The notes under the pieces: model-generated
What the model was told of the DNA's origin: nothing
Database searches by the model: none
What the model saw: only the letters and a program-made list of their open reading frames with translations
Program-made: the position numbers and the translations under genes
NCBI RefSeq assembly: GCF_022179405.1
Contig: NZ_BPQT01000027.1
Coordinates: 48,543-112,542 of the forward strand
DNA: 64,000 bases
Origin: Methylobacterium marchantiae
Lineage (GTDB): Bacteria; Pseudomonadota; Alphaproteobacteria; Rhizobiales; Beijerinckiaceae
Direction: 5' to 3'
Shown: positions 47,938 through 56,507 of the stretch, piece by piece
Position numbering within the stretch: position 1 is the stretch's first letter
Layout of the letters: each line of letters begins with the position of its first letter

Positions 47938-49410
47938 ATGGCATCAGGCCTCGCAGGCGATCTCACCCGGACGAAATCCCTCGATCGACTGAATTCCGAT
48001 GCCGAAGGCGGCGAGAACAAGCTCGAGCGCACTCTCGGCCCCTGGAGCCTCGTCGCCCTCGGCATCGGCGCGGTGATCGGCGCGGGCTTGTTCTCGCTCA
48101 CCGGGATCGCCGCGGCCGAGCATGCGGGCCCCGCCGTCGTCATCTCCTTCGCCATCGCCTCGATCGCCTGTGCCTTCGCCGGCATGTGCTACAGCGAGCT
48201 CGCCGGCATGATCCCGGTGGCGGGCTCGGCCTATACCTACGCCTACGCCACGATGGGCGAGTTCGTGGCTTGGATCATCGGTTGGGACCTCGTCCTCGAA
48301 TACGCGGTGGGCGCCGCCACGGTCTCGGTGAGCTGGTCGAGCTACGTTACCCGCTTCCTTCGGGACACGCTCGGCATCAACCTCCCCCCCAGCCTCGTCC
48401 ATTCGCCCTTCGAGACCTACACCCTGGCGGACGGCGCAACCGCGCACGGCCTCGTCAACCTGCCGGCGATCCTCATCATCGTCGGCGCCTCCGCCCTGCT
48501 GATGATCGGCATCCGCGAATCCGCCCGGGTCAACGCCGTGGTGGTGGCGATCAAGCTCGCCGTGGTGGCGGTCGTGGTGGGTGTCGGCCTGTTCTACATC
48601 AAGGCGCAGAACTACGTGCCGTTCATCCCCGAGAATACCGGCACCTTCGGCGAGTATGGCTGGAGCGGAATCATGCGGGGCGCCGGCGTGGTGTTCTTCG
48701 CCTATGTCGGGTTCGATGCGGTCTCCACCGCGGCGCAGGAGGCTAAGAACCCTCAGCGCAACATGATGATCGGCATCCTCGGCTCGCTCGCCATCTGCAC
48801 GGTCATCTACATCGCCTTCGCCGGCGTTCTCACCGGCCTCGTCCATTACGACGCCATGAAGGGCGATGCCGCGCCGGTGAACACGGCCATCGCGCAGACG
48901 CCGTTCCCGTGGCTGAAGAGCCTCGTCACGCTCGGCGTCATCGCCGGCTTCTCCACCGTGATCCTGGTGCTGCTGCTCGGCCAGAGCCGGGTGTTCTACT
49001 CCATGAGCCAGGACCGGCTGCTGCCGGGCTTCTTCTCGAAGATCCATCCGACCTGGAAGACGCCCTACCGCTCGAACCTGTTCTTCATGGTGTTCACCAG
49101 TGCGCTGGGTGGCTTCTTGCCGATCAGCCAGCTCGGCCACATGACCAGCATCGGCACGCTGCTGGCCTTCATGCTGGTCTGCGCCGGGGTCATCATCCTG
49201 CGCCGGACTCAGCCCGATGCGCGCCGGGACTACCGGACGCCGCTGGTGCCGCTGGTGCCGATCCTCGGCATCGTCAGCTGCTTTGCGATGATGGTCTCCC
49301 TCGATGGGGAGACCTGGCTCCGCCTCGTCGCGTGGCTCGCGCTTGGCCTCGTGATCTACTTCGCCTGGAGTCGCCGCAACAGCCGTCTCGGACGCGAACA
49401 GGCCGCTTGA
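47938..49410 (+). CDS. APC-family amino-acid permease (cationic type)
   Basis: The 490-residue inner-membrane transporter has 12 or more predicted helices. The first span carries the substrate motif GIGAVIGAGLFSLTG, followed by GPAVVISFAIASIACAFAG and SELAGMIPVAGSAYTYAYAT, the signature of the YfnA/CAT-like cationic amino-acid permeases. It imports amino acids with H+, substrate unproven. ATG 47938 is preceded by aagga 8 nt away; an upstream ATG (47887) is less likely. It converges with the MBL hydrolase gene, 14 nt between stops. Confidence 0.92.
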   Translation: MASGLAGDLTRTKSLDRLNSDAEGGENKLERTLGPWSLVALGIGAVIGAGLFSLTGIAAAEHAGPAVVISFAIASIACAFAGMCYSELAGMIPVAGSAYTYAYATMGEFVAWIIGWDLVLEYAVGAATVSVSWSSYVTRFLRDTLGINLPPSLVHSPFETYTLADGATAHGLVNLPAILIIVGASALLMIGIRESARVNAVVVAIKLAVVAVVVGVGLFYIKAQNYVPFIPENTGTFGEYGWSGIMRGAGVVFFAYVGFDAVSTAAQEAKNPQRNMMIGILGSLAICTVIYIAFAGVLTGLVHYDAMKGDAAPVNTAIAQTPFPWLKSLVTLGVIAGFSTVILVLLLGQSRVFYSMSQDRLLPGFFSKIHPTWKTPYRSNLFFMVFTSALGGFLPISQLGHMTSIGTLLAFMLVCAGVIILRRTQPDARRDYRTPLVPLVPILGIVSCFAMMVSLDGETWLRLVAWLALGLVIYFAWSRRNSRLGREQAA

Positions 49411-49424
49411 GGCGGGCGCCTTCC

Positions 49425-50333
49425 TCAGGCCGTCTTGATCAGGGCGAGGTGCGGGGTGCTGCAGGCCCGCTCCATCGCCTCCCCGACCTCGACGGTCTGG
49501 CGCTCTCGCGCGATGAAGGCCGTCGGCATCACCGCCTGCATCTCGTCCTCGACAGCGCGCAGCGTCGCGTCGCTGTGGGCGGGGTGCAGGTGAATGATCG
49601 CGAGAGCCTTGGCGCCGGCGGCCTTCGCCAGTTCGACGCCCTTCTGCCAGGTGGAATGTCCCCAGCCGCAGCAGCGCGGATACTCGGCCTCGGTGAACAT
49701 GCCGTCATAGACGAGGAGGTCGGCCCCTTCCACGAAACGGCGCAGGGACTCATCCGGCCAGGGGTCGGAATGCTCGATGTCGCTGATGATGCAGAGACGC
49801 TTGCCGGCATGGTCGAAGCGATAGCCGACCGATCCCTGCGGATGATTGAGCAGGATCGTGTCGACACGCGATCCGTCGGCGAAAGTTAGCGGCTCCCCGG
49901 CCTTGAAACCGTGATGGGCCAGGGTGCAGGGAAGGATGTCGAGGGTCACCGGAAACAGCGGCGGCGAGAACAGCCTGTCCAGGGCTGCCTTGGCGCTGTC
50001 CCCACCGAGATTGCCGCAATAGGTGTTGATCGTCCGCTCGGGGTTGAAGACCACCGGTTTGAAGAACGGCAGGCCGGCGGTGTGGTCGAGATGCAGGTGG
50101 CTGAAGAGGAGATCGATCTCCTTGGGCATCGATTCGCGATGATGCAGGCCGCAGGCGTTCAGGCCCGAGCCGGCATCGACCACGAACAGGCGCGTGCCGC
50201 AGCGGATCTCGAGACACGGGGTATTGCCGCCGAACTCGGCATAATCCGGCCCGCTGACGGGCGTGGAACCGCGGACGCCCCAGAATTTCAGGGACAGGCC
50301 GTCCTCGGTCGGAGGCGTGTGCGTCATGGTCAT
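49425..50333 (-). CDS. MBL-fold metallo-hydrolase
   Basis: The 302-residue cytoplasmic protein has the metallo-beta-lactamase fold. Metal ligands are in SHLHLDHTAGLPFF (H-x-H-x-D-H), with further His/Asp in SDIEHSDPWPDES and LAIIHLHPAHSD. It begins LSLKFWGVRGSTPVSG, the start typical of the cyclic-phosphodiesterase-like RNase Z/PhnP-related group. Substrate could be a cyclic nucleotide or phosphonate product; not decided. ATG 50333 or the second ATG 50327 may start it. Confidence 0.85.
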   Translation of the reverse strand: MTMTHTPPTEDGLSLKFWGVRGSTPVSGPDYAEFGGNTPCLEIRCGTRLFVVDAGSGLNACGLHHRESMPKEIDLLFSHLHLDHTAGLPFFKPVVFNPERTINTYCGNLGGDSAKAALDRLFSPPLFPVTLDILPCTLAHHGFKAGEPLTFADGSRVDTILLNHPQGSVGYRFDHAGKRLCIISDIEHSDPWPDESLRRFVEGADLLVYDGMFTEAEYPRCCGWGHSTWQKGVELAKAAGAKALAIIHLHPAHSDATLRAVEDEMQAVMPTAFIARERQTVEVGEAMERACSTPHLALIKTA

Positions 50334-50528
50334 CGTTCGACTACCGATTGCCCGATCCGTTCAGATCCGGTGCCTTTCGGCGCACCGATGAGACCCATTC
50401 CTCGCGAGAACGGCCACAAGCAGGTTGCCAGGATCAATGTGGGATTGACCATCAGGTAGTCAGCCCCTTTGCACATCGATGTGCGGGTACGCACACGGCT
50501 TGGAATACCCGATTTCAGCTGAAACCAA

Positions 50529-50573
50529 GCAGGTTTTGCAGAAGTAGTCATCGGTTCTGCGACAAAAACCTGC
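50529..50573. repeat. two-part inverted repeat
   Basis: Left arm gcaggtttt-gcagaa (50529-50543) pairs perfectly with ttctgc (50555-50560) and aaaacctgc (50565-50573); four unpaired bases (gaca) interrupt the right arm. This makes a 15-bp imperfect hairpin with an 11-nt loop. Role unknown. Confidence 0.6.
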
Positions 50574-50586
50574 GACATATCAAGGG

Positions 50587-50632
50587 CCTAAGCAACGTGA
50601 AGCGTTGGCGTGCCAATGCGAACCTGCTTAGG
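50587..50632. repeat. second inverted repeat with inner palindrome
   Basis: cctaagca (50587-50594) and tgcttagg (50625-50632) are perfect complements. Between them lies the near-palindrome ttggcgtgccaa. Together with the repeat at 50529 this makes a compact block of two-fold symmetric sequence. Role unknown. Confidence 0.5.
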
Positions 50633-50987
50633 ATTCGATCGTCGGTTCGGGCACGAGAATTCGCCGCCGCTCAACGGCCGAAATGCTCGCCGGTCGATCG
50701 GCCGACCGTGCGCGAATTGAGTCGGAAGGTTCGTTCGTCGGCATCGCCTCCGAACCGCCTGCCGGCCGATGCCTTCCCTGAACCGGCCTCTGCACGGCAC
50801 TGGCCATAGACGAGAAGATCAGAGATTGCCTTAAAGAATAGAATAAATCCAAATCTAAACTGCTAATGAGCCAGCCGGCATGTGCCTTATACTCTTTCCA
50901 ATATTCGCGAATACACTTGCTTGATCGGTCAGCTTCGCTTTTTATGCCCGCAGATCATGTGATCGCGGGACGAGGAGGCCGGCCGAG

Positions 50988-51161
50988 ATGGAACGGATGC
51001 TGGAACTGATCCGCGGATATGCGCGACTGGCATGGTGGGACGGATGCGCCGTCGACATGCGCCTGCACCGCATCTCCGACCTCGTCGATTTCCTGGCCGC
51101 AGCGAGGGAGCCGATGCTGGCGTCCGAACCCGTTCCGATCACGAAAGGAGAGCTCGCGTGA
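50988..51161 (+). CDS. 57-residue hypothetical protein, first of a coupled pair
   Basis: The short protein begins MERMLELIRGYARLAWWDG and continues through ISDLVDFLAAAREPML to the stop at 51159. The second gene starts inside its last codons (GTG 51158), and a strong AAAGGAG site lies just before that start. ATG 50988 has gaggaggcc upstream. No signal peptide or membrane helix; helical and amphipathic. Function unknown; no family recognised. Confidence 0.6.
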   Translation: MERMLELIRGYARLAWWDGCAVDMRLHRISDLVDFLAAAREPMLASEPVPITKGELA

Positions 51162-51481
51162 GCGCCGTCCGTTCGACGCGCCCCTGTATCGAGCCGCCCA
51201 AGGAGGGAAGCGAGCTGGACGAGGCACTGCGCCGCGCCTTCTGGACCAGCCTGAACCGCAATCCGCTCCCGGCGCTCCAGGCCCTGGCGGTGGCGGCGCG
51301 TACCATCGGTGTGCTGTACCGGCAGATCGCCGACGCCCATGAGGGGCCCGGCGGCTGCGCGTGCGGCTGGGAGCCCGATCCGGACAGCGATCTCATCGTC
51401 CTCGAAGCCAATCTGGCCGCTTCACTGCTGAAGCCACCCGAATCCGACCTCGTCCACATGGCCGCCCTCGGCAGGGCGTGA
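51158..51481 (+). CDS. hypothetical protein, second of the coupled pair
   Basis: The 107-residue protein is mainly helical (LDEALRRAFWTSLNRNPLPA, then LQALAVAARTIGVLYRQIAD) with a Gly/Cys patch GPGGCACGWEPDPDS. It begins with GTG overlapping the end of the preceding gene, with AAAGGAG about 7 nt upstream, so coupled translation is likely. Function unknown. The pair looks like a two-component module of uncertain nature. Confidence 0.65.
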   Translation: MSAVRSTRPCIEPPKEGSELDEALRRAFWTSLNRNPLPALQALAVAARTIGVLYRQIADAHEGPGGCACGWEPDPDSDLIVLEANLAASLLKPPESDLVHMAALGRA

Positions 51482-51597
51482 CCGCTTCCGGGCGATCACC
51501 GCCGCAGATCGACTTCGCGTCCCGCTCCGACGCGGAGGATTTGGTTAACCCACCCCCGGCCATGATCGCGTCGATCCTGAAGGTTGGAGGGGCTAGA

Positions 51598-51756
51598 ATG
51601 GACGTATTCTATCGCGGCATCGAAACGTCGCTCCTGGGGCTGAGCCTCGCCCTGGGCATCGCGGCCTTGGCTCTTCCTTCCCTTGCGCCCCGCATCCTCG
51701 GGACCTCGGAACTCGCCGTGACCCTGCCGATGCTCACCGTCACCGCCGCCCATTGA
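51598..51756 (+). CDS. 52-residue small hydrophobic protein
   Basis: The short protein starts MDVFYRGIETSLLGLSLALG and contains one long hydrophobic stretch (LLGLSLALGIAALALPSLA), so it is probably membrane-inserted. ATG 51598 has a strong ggagg site (ttggaggggctaga) upstream. No family recognised. Confidence 0.6.
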   Translation: MDVFYRGIETSLLGLSLALGIAALALPSLAPRILGTSELAVTLPMLTVTAAH

Positions 51757-51950
51757 TCCGACCGCGCGGCAGGATCGCCGCCGTGTGAGATCGCACAGGA
51801 CGACGCACCCCGCGCTTTTCGGGGTGCGTCACGTCATTGCACTGCAACCGTTTCGGCTCGACGCGACTTTACAGACCAAGCGCTGCAATTGGCGCAATGG
51901 CTTGGGTCTTCGAAGGCGTTCCGGTGAAACGGCACGCGGGCAAGGTTGTG

Positions 51951-52202
51951 ATGACGAAACGGTTCGGTTTTTCCGCTGCGCTGGGCGCGGCGCTCATCCT
52001 CGGCCTGTCTTCCCTCTCCGCCGAGGCAATGCCGGTCACGGAGAACGCCTCTCCCTCCTCCCCCCATCACGATGCCGAACTCGGCAAGGTGGCCCTCAGC
52101 ATCGAGGCGGAGGACGACGGGCTCGCCTGCACCAAGTCGCGCAAGCGCATGTTCGTGGATGGCGAGGGCTGGATCGTCCGCCGCGTCACCACGTGCCGCT
52201 AA
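51951..52202 (+). CDS. small exported hypothetical protein
   Basis: The 83-residue protein has a signal peptide (MTKRFGFSAALGAALILGLS, cleavage near AEA) and a mature part ending DGEGWIVRRVTTCR with two Cys residues. ATG 51951 follows gcaagg. An in-frame upstream extension exists but lacks signal-peptide logic. Unknown function; size and Cys content resemble short exported proteins elsewhere in the window. Confidence 0.65.
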   Translation: MTKRFGFSAALGAALILGLSSLSAEAMPVTENASPSSPHHDAELGKVALSIEAEDDGLACTKSRKRMFVDGEGWIVRRVTTCR

Positions 52203-52282
52203 GGCGACGCCCGTACCGGTCCGCCACCATCGGGGCCGATGGCCTCTACGCAATCTTCGCCTCTGGCGCCCCACCGACTTTC

Positions 52283-52308
52283 GGAACGACCGTCGACACC
52301 GCGCGGTT
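52283..52308 (+). promoter_or_regulatory. candidate EcfG promoter before the 52342 gene
   Basis: GGAAC, 17 nt, then GGTT agrees with the EcfG pattern GGAAC-N16/17-CGTT with one mismatch in the -10. It is 33 nt before the start codon, a good distance. Evidence is pattern only. Confidence 0.35.
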
Positions 52309-52341
52309 CATGCCCATCCCGCCGCATGCAACGAGGTTCGA

Positions 52342-52857
52342 ATGTCGCACACGCACAGATGGTCGAGGTACGCGCATGCCTCGAAGCTCGGATGCCTGCT
52401 GGGCCTCGGCCTTGCCTGCTCCCAATTTGCCTTTCCCCAGGCAGCGGAAGCGCAGACCATCATCGCGTCCAGCTATGGCCATCACGGCGGATCGCTTCAG
52501 CGGTTCGACGAGAGCTATGCCGGCCCCCTGATCCGCGGCGACTACCTCGGGGCGCCGTTGACCCGTTTCCCGCGGCCCACCGAATTGGTCCCGAGCGCTT
52601 GGGGCTACGGCACTTACGGCGTGCCCACCGTGACGGGAATCCGTCCGGCCTCCGTCGGAACCCCGACCGTCTACGTGATCGACGCGCCGCCTCGTGCCGA
52701 GCGTCGGGTTCGCAATTCCGGGCCTCGTATCGTCTCGCGCAACAGGCGCGGTCCCGTGTCGAAGGCCGATATCCCACCGGCCTCGCCGGTCGCCGCATCC
52801 ACGCAGGCCGGGGCTAAGATCGTCACGGTGAGTGTCGGACGTACCGCCTCGCGCTGA
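52342..52857 (+). CDS. exported hypothetical protein
   Basis: The 171-residue protein has a signal peptide (LGCLLGLGLACSQFAFPQA, cleavage near AEA) and a mature part with IIASSYGHHGGSLQRFDESY and a basic C-terminal half (RRVRNSGPRIVSRNRRG). No catalytic motif or family recognised. ATG 52342 has gagg upstream. It converges with the DUF218 gene (stop-to-stop 9 nt). It may be under stress control through the candidate promoter at 52283. Confidence 0.6.
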   Translation: MSHTHRWSRYAHASKLGCLLGLGLACSQFAFPQAAEAQTIIASSYGHHGGSLQRFDESYAGPLIRGDYLGAPLTRFPRPTELVPSAWGYGTYGVPTVTGIRPASVGTPTVYVIDAPPRAERRVRNSGPRIVSRNRRGPVSKADIPPASPVAASTQAGAKIVTVSVGRTASR

Positions 52858-52866
52858 ACCACCCCG

Positions 52867-53655
52867 TCAGTACTGCGCGCGCATCACCGCTTCGGAGACC
52901 AGCTTGATGGGCTTTCCGCGGCCCATCATGATCGCCGCTCGCGACTGTTCCGGGTCGGCTTCGAACCGTGTGCGGACCCAGGAGACGAGGAACTTCAGGT
53001 ACTCCGAGCCGATCAGCCGCGCTGTGCCGGGGTGACGCCACCAGCGGTCGGCGTCGAAGCCTTCCGCGATGACGGGATGGGGCAGGACGCGGTCGCTACC
53101 CATCAGCGCGTGGTCGAGTTCGACCAGCGTGCGGGGCATGTGGTAGTTCGAGGTGACCACGGCGACGGTGTTGAACCGGTGCTGACGCATCCAGCGCCGC
53201 GTCTCGATGGCGTTGCCGATCGTGTTGCGCGCCCGGTAGTCGAGATCGACGCAGCACTCGATCCAGTGCCGCTGGCTCGGGTTGAGCCGGGCGATCTCGT
53301 CGCGGCTCGTCCGCTCGTTGACGCCGGTGATCAGAAGGCGCCGGCCGTAGCCGCCCGCGAGGAGATCGATCGCATCACCGATCCGCTGGGCCCCGCCCGT
53401 CAGCGCCACGATCCCGTCGGCACGTCCGTCGAGGGTGCGCTCGTCGCGGGCGATGGACCCGGCGAAGACCAAGAATCCGGCGAGCAGTGCCAGGACGGCG
53501 ACGGCACCGAGCCCGAGTACGACATGGCCGAGGCGTTGCAGGGTTGGAGACATCACCATCGCGATCCGCACGGGAGGCACCGACGAGCCTGCCCGGCCTT
53601 GCGGCCAGACCCAACCGAACGCCTCCGGGGGGCGAGTGGTGCCGTATCCTGACAT
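52867..53655 (-). CDS. DUF218/YdcF-family membrane protein
   Basis: The 262-residue protein has one N-terminal membrane span (GLGAVAVLALLAGFLVFAGS) and a DUF218 domain: DGIVALTGGAQRIGDAIDLL, GYGRRLLITGVNE, ARNTIGNAIETRRWM and VTSNYHMPRTLVEL. Relatives (SanA, ElyC, YdcF) affect envelope integrity and vancomycin or peptidoglycan-precursor handling. Substrate unknown. The start is ambiguous: ggagg immediately precedes ATG 53667 (spacing 0) but sits 12 nt from ATG 53655, which is preferred. Confidence 0.8.
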   Translation of the reverse strand: MSGYGTTRPPEAFGWVWPQGRAGSSVPPVRIAMVMSPTLQRLGHVVLGLGAVAVLALLAGFLVFAGSIARDERTLDGRADGIVALTGGAQRIGDAIDLLAGGYGRRLLITGVNERTSRDEIARLNPSQRHWIECCVDLDYRARNTIGNAIETRRWMRQHRFNTVAVVTSNYHMPRTLVELDHALMGSDRVLPHPVIAEGFDADRWWRHPGTARLIGSEYLKFLVSWVRTRFEADPEQSRAAIMMGRGKPIKLVSEAVMRAQY

Positions 53656-53803
53656 CCGCGTGGCCATCCTCCGAGGGTAGTGCCGAATGCGGCATCCGCG
53701 AGGCGATATTTCCGCCCCGATGGGTTTACGAATGGTTAACGCGATTTGTGCAGGGAATTCGGCGGGTGCGCGGGTTCACGCCGCCGACGCCCCGCGCCCG
53801 GTA

Positions 53804-54772
53804 TCAGCGCAGGAACCGCCTGACGGTCAGCCGCGAGACGATGCCGGTGACGACGGAGGCGATCACACCGATGAGCAGGACGGCGGCATAGCCGCGCCAG
53901 CCGATATGGAACGCGCCGAACAGCGCCTCGATCTCGTCGCCAGCCGGCCCCGAGCGCCAGACCTGGGCGAGCAGACCCGCCAGCGCGAAGACGGCCAGCG
54001 CCAGGCACGAGCCGATGATCCCGCCGCGCAGACCGAGGCGGAAGAACCGGCGCTGGAAGGCGCGGGCGATGAAATCGTCGTTCGCGCCGACGAAATGCAG
54101 CACCTCAACCACTTCGCGGTTGCCGGCCATGGCTCCCCGCGTGGCGAAGATCACGGCGAGGCCGGTGGCGATCAGGACCAGGGCGACGATGCCGATGCCG
54201 ATGCCCACGAAGGTGTTGGCCATCGTCGAGAGCCGCTGGAGCCACAGGGCGTGGTCGTCGAGGCTCGCCACCCCCGGCAGGGCCTCGCTGAGCGAGCCGC
54301 GCAATCCCTTCAGGTCGGGAAGGGGCGATTCGGCGAGTTTCAGGGTGACGAGGCGGGGCACGGGCAGGTCCGAGAGGTCGAGGCCGCTGCCGAGCCAGGG
54401 TTCGAGCAGGCGCTCCGCCTCGGCCTTCGAGAAGACTCGGGTCGTGGCGATGCCGGCCGTGGCCTTCGCCAGCGCCTCGGCCCTGGCCACGTCGGCGTCG
54501 ATGTCGCGGCCGGCGCTCGGCCTCACCTGGATCGTCACCTCCTGGGCGACGCTGCCCTGCCACTGGTTGGCGCTGGAGGCGACGATCTCCGCCGCACCGG
54601 CGCAGAGTGCCGCGAGGAAGGTCAGGATCGCGATGACCGCGGCGAGCGCCCGGCTCGCCGCCGAATCGGTGGGGACGAGGGGCGCGTTGCGCCGCAGGGT
54701 CGCCGGAAGCGCGGTCTCCTGCTCGGCTGCGACGGGCGCCGAGGGACGCGGGGGTGGGCTCGGCTGACCCAT
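53804..54772 (-). CDS. ftsX: FtsX-like cell-division membrane protein
   Basis: The 322-residue protein has four membrane helices in the FtsX order: one near 40-60 (LAAVIAILTFLAALCAGAAE), a long periplasmic loop with YTV-like VTIQVRP and LPVPRLVTLKL, then GIGIGIVALVLIATGLAVIF and two C-terminal helices. With FtsE it transduces ATP hydrolysis to peptidoglycan hydrolases during division. Its ATG overlaps the ftsE stop by 1 nt (TGATG). Confidence 0.92.
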   Translation of the reverse strand: MGQPSPPPRPSAPVAAEQETALPATLRRNAPLVPTDSAASRALAAVIAILTFLAALCAGAAEIVASSANQWQGSVAQEVTIQVRPSAGRDIDADVARAEALAKATAGIATTRVFSKAEAERLLEPWLGSGLDLSDLPVPRLVTLKLAESPLPDLKGLRGSLSEALPGVASLDDHALWLQRLSTMANTFVGIGIGIVALVLIATGLAVIFATRGAMAGNREVVEVLHFVGANDDFIARAFQRRFFRLGLRGGIIGSCLALAVFALAGLLAQVWRSGPAGDEIEALFGAFHIGWRGYAAVLLIGVIASVVTGIVSRLTVRRFLR

Positions 54773-55470
54773 CAGGGTTCGATCTGCAGACGGCCCTGGC
54801 CCAGGACGAGCCGGGGCGCGTCGACGAGGTCCATCAGGGCGAAATCGTGGGTCGCGATTAGGACCGAGGTCCCGAGCCGGTTGAGTTCGATGAACAGCCG
54901 CAGCAGGCGCCGGCCGAGGCCCGGATCGACGTTGCCGGTGGGTTCGTCGGCCAGGAGCAGGTCCGGTCGGGCGATGAGCGCGCGGGCGATGGCGGCGCGC
55001 TGCTTCTCGCCGCCGGACAGGAGCGGCGGCAGCACGTGCATGCGCTCGCCGAGACCGACCCAGCGCAGGAGTTCGACCACCTCGGCGCGGTAGCTCGTCT
55101 CGGCGCGACCCTGGACGCGCAGGGGCAGCGCGACGTTCTCGTAGGTGGTGAGGTGGTCGAGCAAGCGGAAATCCTGAAACACGATGCCCATCCGGCGGCG
55201 CAGACCGGTCAGGGCCTCGTTGGAGATGTCGCTGACCTCCTCGCCGAAGACCGAGACCAGGCCGCGGGTCGGCCGGACCGAGAGCAGGATCAGGCGCAGC
55301 AGGGTGGTCTTTCCCGCACCGGACGGGCCGGTGAGGAACTGGAACGAGCGCGGCGCGATCTGGAAGCTCACGTCGCTCAGCACTTCGGGCCCGAGGCCGT
55401 AGCGCATGCCGACGTTCTCGAACTGGACAACGGGCTCCTCGACGCCCGACAGGAGGCTGTCACCGGTCAC
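54772..55470 (-). CDS. ftsE: FtsE-like cell-division ATPase
   Basis: The 232-residue ABC ATPase has Walker A GPSGAGKTTLLRLIL, Q-loop GIVFQDFRLLDHLT, signature LLSGGEKQRAAIARALI and Walker B LLLADEPTGNVDP, followed by the H-loop ATHDFALMD. It powers FtsX. The GTG at 55470 gives the normal family length (about 220-230); upstream extension is shadow coding. Divergent to the zinc-ribbon gene (175-bp gap). Confidence 0.93.
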   Translation of the reverse strand: MTGDSLLSGVEEPVVQFENVGMRYGLGPEVLSDVSFQIAPRSFQFLTGPSGAGKTTLLRLILLSVRPTRGLVSVFGEEVSDISNEALTGLRRRMGIVFQDFRLLDHLTTYENVALPLRVQGRAETSYRAEVVELLRWVGLGERMHVLPPLLSGGEKQRAAIARALIARPDLLLADEPTGNVDPGLGRRLLRLFIELNRLGTSVLIATHDFALMDLVDAPRLVLGQGRLQIEP

Positions 55471-55645
55471 GCGTTGCGCCCGGCTTCGTCGATATCCGCC
55501 ATCCGTCCAAGCCCGGTCCTGCTGACAAGCGCGTCCTCCCCGTCCCGCCGCTTCACGGAGGATTAACCGCGTTCGGCGATGACGGTGTGAGTCTTTTTCT
55601 TCGAACCGGCAACTGCCGATCGACAATCCGAGGCGCCGATTCGCC

Positions 55646-56437
55646 ATGCTGATCGTCTGCCCGTCCTGCGCAAGCGAATACGTGATCGATACCGACCGCG
55701 TCGGCGCGGAGGGACGCTCCGTGCGCTGCGCGGCCTGCCGCGAGACCTGGTTCATCTCGCCCGACGAAGTGTCCGCCGCCCTCGCCGAGGAGATGGCCGA
55801 GATCCAGGCCGCCATGGGGTCGATGGAGGGACGCGGCGAGGCGCAGGCCGATCTCGATGCCTGGGAAGCGGCCCTGGCCGAGGATACCGGTCGGGCGGCG
55901 ATGCCCGAGCCCGAAAAGGTTCCGGAGGAGATGCCGGTCCGCCCATCCCGTCCGCGCAAGCCGCCGCCGGCTAAGCGCTGGAGCGGCCCCTCCCCGGCCG
56001 CCGCCTTCGGCCTCGCCCTTCTCGCCGGAATTCCGCTGGCGCTCCTCGCCCGCAGCACCGTGGTCCGGGCCATGCCCCAGAGCGCCGGGCTCTATGCCCG
56101 GATCGGCATGCCGGTGAACCTGCGCGGCCTCGACATCCGCGACGTCGCGGCCTTCCAGACCCAGGGCGAGGGCGCCGCGTCCCAACTCGTCATCGAGGGC
56201 GACGTGGTCGGCGTGGCCGGCACAACCGTTCCGGTGCCGCCGATCGAGGTGGAGGTGCGCGACGCGCAGGATCAAACCATCTACCGCTGGACCGTGGCGC
56301 CGCCGCGCTCCAACCTCGAGGATCGCGAGACCGCTCGATTCCGGGCGAGCCTGTCCGCCCCCCCGGCGCAGGGCCGGACCGTCAAGGTCGGGTTCGCGCC
56401 CGAGCGTGGGGTGCCGGAGGCGACCGGCAATCATTGA
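55646..56437 (+). CDS. MJ0042-type zinc-ribbon membrane protein
   Basis: The 263-residue protein begins with a zinc ribbon (CPSCASEYVID, then VRCAACRETWFIS, a CxxC pair), followed by an acidic linker, one membrane helix (AAAFGLALLAGIPLALLARS, about 117-136) and a C-terminal beta-rich DUF3426-like domain (LVIEGDVVGVAGTTVPVPP). It is a member of the family often found beside ftsE in rhizobia, suggesting a role near the division machinery, but the function is unknown. ATG 55646. Confidence 0.85.
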   Translation: MLIVCPSCASEYVIDTDRVGAEGRSVRCAACRETWFISPDEVSAALAEEMAEIQAAMGSMEGRGEAQADLDAWEAALAEDTGRAAMPEPEKVPEEMPVRPSRPRKPPPAKRWSGPSPAAAFGLALLAGIPLALLARSTVVRAMPQSAGLYARIGMPVNLRGLDIRDVAAFQTQGEGAASQLVIEGDVVGVAGTTVPVPPIEVEVRDAQDQTIYRWTVAPPRSNLEDRETARFRASLSAPPAQGRTVKVGFAPERGVPEATGNH

Positions 56438-56507
56438 GGCGTTGCCACATCCCGCCTCCGAGGCGAAAACCGATGCCAGCCGGACCGGCGCGTGATAGGG
56501 AGATCGC

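Larger units (their letters stand above)
50334..50987. other. long intergenic region with palindromes
   Basis: This 654-bp stretch is less GC-rich than the rest and has no firmly supported gene. It carries an inverted repeat at 50529-50573 and another at 50587-50632. An open frame on the minus strand (50330-50578) starts MSQVFVAEPMTTSAKPAWFQ but has no recognised family and overlaps the repeat, so it is not called. The distal part (50820-50940) is AT-rich. Confidence 0.5.

Noticed and set aside
50330-50578. An 82-codon minus-strand frame (MSQVFVAEPMTTSAKPAWFQ)
   Set aside because: No family or strong ribosome binding site, and it overlaps a palindrome; left uncalled pending conservation data.
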